NCBI GenBank assembly: GCA_023634235.1
Contig: JAMKCF010000009.1
Span: 9,362,001 to 9,426,000 of the forward strand
DNA: 64,000 nt
DNA from: Pisaster brevispinus
Taxonomy: Eukaryota > Echinodermata > Asteroidea > Forcipulatida > Asteriidae
Direction: 5' to 3'
How positions within the stretch are numbered: the first letter of the stretch is position 1; each line of letters begins with the position of its first letter. Shown here piece after piece: positions 60,876 to 64,000 of the stretch. A program made the translations under genes and the position numbers. The notes beneath the pieces are model-generated. The model searched no databases, was not told the origin of the DNA, and saw nothing but the letters and a program-made list of their open reading frames with translations.

Positions 60876-63848
60876 TGTTCATCGTACCAAGGATTCTGTA
60901 AAGAAAAAATAAGAACAAAAACTGAGGTGAGTCGGTGGTAAATATTGCTGAATAACAACAACAAAACAGGCCTACTTGTAGAATCAAATTAGTCTGTCTT
61001 AGGCATTTCAGTGATCAGGAGCATATGGGGTAATGTCCCAGGACCAGTAGACCCGTTGCTGGAGCTATGGGTGTTCTAATTTTAGACTTTACAATGTTGG
61101 TCGGTCATAAGCTACCATCTGTTGTGTGAATTATGTACGCTATTAATGTTTGACTTCTGGGCTACATAAGAATACCTGTTTCAATGGATTAAGTTTGTAG
61201 TTATACACATTAACCAGTTGTGTTTGGAAAGTTTTTTGTATGTGATGTAGTATCCCTGAGTATTTAATTAGATTTTAAATACTACAGGAAAAACTCTGGT
61301 AAAGCTATCTTTTGGAGTAAAAAATGTGGGCAGGCGTTTTTACCCCAAGACCTGCCAAACTTCCTCCCAAAAAGGGTGGAAAATTTCCCCCTATCAGTAT
61401 AATTATAATGAGTTTAGATTTGCACACAATAGAGGAGAAATATATTGCATAAAACAACACATTTATTTCCTAGTATCTCCTTGAGCAACCATGGCCACAC
61501 ACTACACAACAAAAAGGGTTGATATAAAATCATGTCAAAAACTCGGAATAATTCTACACAGCACTTGGTGTAAAATTATTCTTACAAATGCAAAACCCCA
61601 TTATAAAAATCCAAATCACATTTTATTGGATCTTCATATACAGAGAAATGTTTTTGTATTTTTTATTATTAGGCCTATAATACAAATTTCAACTGAACAA
61701 TTGGATCTAAACAAAACAGTTTGGTTCAATCCCAGGCTATTAGCAGAAATATTACAATGGAGAATAAAATACAACTGACTGACAGTACACTTTACTTGCT
61801 TGGAAAGTAAACAGTCATAATATACTACCAGTCACTAAAACAAACACTTGCATCTCATCTCCGAGGGTAGAAAGGCATGGTAGATCCTAACTAGTCTCAC
61901 CCACACTGTGAGAAAAAAAAACATGGTTTGACAACACAACCATCTTCAAAATCCACCCTAAACCATATCAGGCTAGGTTAAAAAATGTATTTAAATTCTA
62001 ACCACAAATAACATCTACATTTGAGGGAGCAAAGACTCATCACTATTAGTACTTGGGGTGACAACAACAGTATTAGGGATTTTAATACAATACAAGCATT
62101 TTCTGAAAATTGTCCTTTAATTGCAGTATAAGGTGAAAATATCAGACACATAGATCTCACTCAAAAAAGTTACAGTAAAAATGTGTCATAAATTGGGGAG
62201 TACAAACAGTTGGATTTACACCAAACTACTAAATTTCTGACAAAAATATTCCACTTGGCAACTACACTGAAATTAGGACTCGACAATCCGGTCACTACAA
62301 ATTCTTAGTGAACAAATTTAGAAATGCAACCAGATGTCATCAAATTCCTGTACAACACAAACAGTGAAAAGGCAAATATGCAAAAGTACATCATAAATAT
62401 CTCCATGAACCGAACTTTGACAAGTCGGGATATATAGCCAATAAAAGCATACTGCACAATCATGAAATTATTGAGATCCAACATTCAATAGACGAACATG
62501 CACAAATACAACATTTTAAATGACCTGCACACGTAAAAGTTCAACAAACAAAAAATACAACAGGCAGTCTCAGCCACAAAAATTAATTTGAATGACAAAA
62601 AGTTTCAATATCCATATTAAAGGTGGAAAAACACAAAAAGGAAACTTGAACTCTATACAATGCAAAGGAGTATGTAACTGATGGTGCGGAAAAACATCCA
62701 GACACTTTCATGCAGAGCTTAGGATTGACATGAATATTTAGGTGGTGGATCAGAGGCAGCTTGAGCTGGCATCGGCAGTGAGCAAGATTCCTCTGTTAAA
62801 GTATTACAGCCAACTACAAAATACGTTGGGCATTTGGCCACAGACCCCAGATGAAAAACACTGTGGGACTACCAATGGTCACCACTACTGCCAAGACAGG
62901 CACATTCTTGTGGTTTGGGTTTTTCTTCCCCTAGAATTAATTCAGGAATAAAATAGAGTATGTGAAGGGGGCAACTTTGGTGGAGGACCAGATGAATGGT
63001 TATTGTTAATTTATCTATTTATTGGATACATTGGTTTAAAGGTTGTGCACAACATAGGTACATGTAAGAGTGAAACTATAAATTTCCACAGATTTGTACA
63101 TAATTTTGGTCTAAAGGCGTTTGAAACATCCCTAGAAATATTTTTACTTGAAATGTAAGTTTTTAAAAGTAGTTTTTTAATCTTGCGAGTCCCAAATCCG
63201 ATGTTGAAAAAACACTGAATACCATACGATATGTTTTTGTTACTACTTTAATGACCAGTGGTCACACTATCAGGTACAGACATGACAGACATGACGGATA
63301 TTGGTTTTAACAACATGATATTCTTTGCCCGCAGTGCAAATTTATTCAAAGTGAAAGATAAACATACAATAATGATGGTGTAAAAATGCATCATTCATTA
63401 AAGTTTAAACATCCAGAAAAAAAAGAAAACAAAAACTGCAGAAGAAGTAGTAGTAATAGAAGAATAAATGATACATGTAGAGCTCTACTGCTGTAAGTTG
63501 CTCTTTTTTATGGGGCCTTTTCCTTACCTTTGCTTGGACTCGGGCTCTGTCATCAATTTTGGAGCAGTAAAGCACTTTTCTGAACCTAGTCTGAACCTAG
63601 TCATTCCAGACCATCAGATTGGAGCTACTTTGAAACTTTAAAGGGGCACTGTCATCATGATATAGCAGGCATGTGGCTGTACATGCAATTCTTAACTCTA
63701 ACCTAGTTACTGCACACATGCAATAATAATGGCGGCGCCCTTTAAGATGTGGTGGCCAGTGTATGCACGTGACTAGGTCTGCCTTACAATTAGCCTAGTT
63801 CCATTAAGTAATAGCTCTTTGTATTGTCATTCTCTTTTCAGTTCAGCA

Positions 63849-63988
63849 ATGGCATCAATCAGTGTGGTTCTTGTGACGACGGTTGCGTCAGTGTTCTGGG
63901 TTTGCCTTATTGCATTTGTTGCTGCGGTGTTGTTTCTGCATTACAAGCATTCCCAATACAGTCACATCCCAGGACCCAAGAGGAGGAG
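63849..63988 (+). CDS. CYP46A1: CYP46A1-like cytochrome P450, first coding exon (partial)
   Basis: ATG at 63849 opens a hydrophobic anchor of about 30 residues, followed by LHYKHSQYSHIPGPKRR. The charged stretch and the IPGP hinge after a single N-terminal membrane helix are the start of microsomal P450s. The Y-x-H-IPGP spacing matches cholesterol 24-hydroxylase (CYP46A1: R-Y-E-H-IPGPP). The frame meets TGA at 63990, so I place the donor at AG|GTGATT (exon end 63988, phase 2); the rest of the gene lies beyond the window. CTCTTTTCAG directly precedes the exon region at 63841, so the ATG may lie in a second exon. The heme-binding Cys region is outside the window, so the subfamily is tentative. 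Confidence 0.7.
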
Positions 63989-64000
63989 GTGATTATGTAC

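Larger units (their letters stand above)
53759..63848. other. Gene-poor, transposon-rich interval
   Basis: I find no supported gene between the asparaginase start and the P450 exon. The interval contains two inverted-repeat DNA elements (55346-55769 and about 56022-57554), a possible frameshifted coding relic at about 58150-58590 (minus), repeated 16-bp palindromes at 58667 and 58711, a 79-bp tandem duplication at 59129, and very AT-rich DNA from about 59300 to 63480. Confidence 0.6.

Noticed and set aside
61491..61778. 95-codon open frame with a good ATG context
   Set aside because: It is AT-rich, with no recognisable domain or splice sites; likely chance.

Overview
The window is intron-rich, AT-rich animal nuclear DNA. 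Small coding exons (38 to about 314 bp) are separated by introns of 0.3 to 5.7 kb. Intergenic DNA is full of tRNA-derived SINE-like repeats, palindromic MITEs, minisatellites and microsatellites. Gene content (an SLC51A-like transporter, a MET/TAM-like tyrosine kinase, an ASRGL1-like asparaginase and a CYP46A1-like N-terminus) and repeat style fit an invertebrate deuterostome. An echinoderm such as a sea star is my best guess, but I cannot prove it from this sequence. All gene models were read by eye from reading frame, splice-site consensus and intron phase; none has transcript support here.

Layout: (1) 1-6560, no convincing gene. (2) 6681-13305, minus strand: a complete seven-coding-exon SLC51A-like organic solute transporter alpha subunit. 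(3) 13306-21198, intergenic, with minisatellites and a long hairpin element. (4) 21199-32675, plus strand: a complete eleven-coding-exon PLP-dependent cysteine synthase-like enzyme of 360 residues, of the O-acetylserine sulfhydrylase/cystathionine beta-synthase fold. (5) 32676-38437, intergenic or intron, with SINEs and MITEs. (6) 38438-45894, plus strand: a single-pass receptor tyrosine kinase related to the MET and TAM families. No ectodomain can be found for it, and it has a possible kinase-less alternative last exon at 38661-38728. (7) 45895-49828, repeats, including a 146-148 bp tandem array. (8) 49829-53758, minus strand: a complete five-coding-exon isoaspartyl peptidase/L-asparaginase (ASRGL1-like), with one GC-AG intron. 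(9) 53759-63848, gene-poor and transposon-rich, with two well-delimited inverted-repeat DNA elements. (10) 63849-63988, plus strand: the first coding exon of a CYP46A1-like cytochrome P450 that runs off the window.

The genes look like independent neighbours, not a pathway cluster. The link most worth checking is between the cysteine synthase-like gene and the kinase. Exon 10 of the enzyme and the transmembrane exon of the kinase are on the same strand and in compatible splice phase. A chimeric transcript is therefore possible, although the enzyme has its own plausible terminal exon at 32629-32675.
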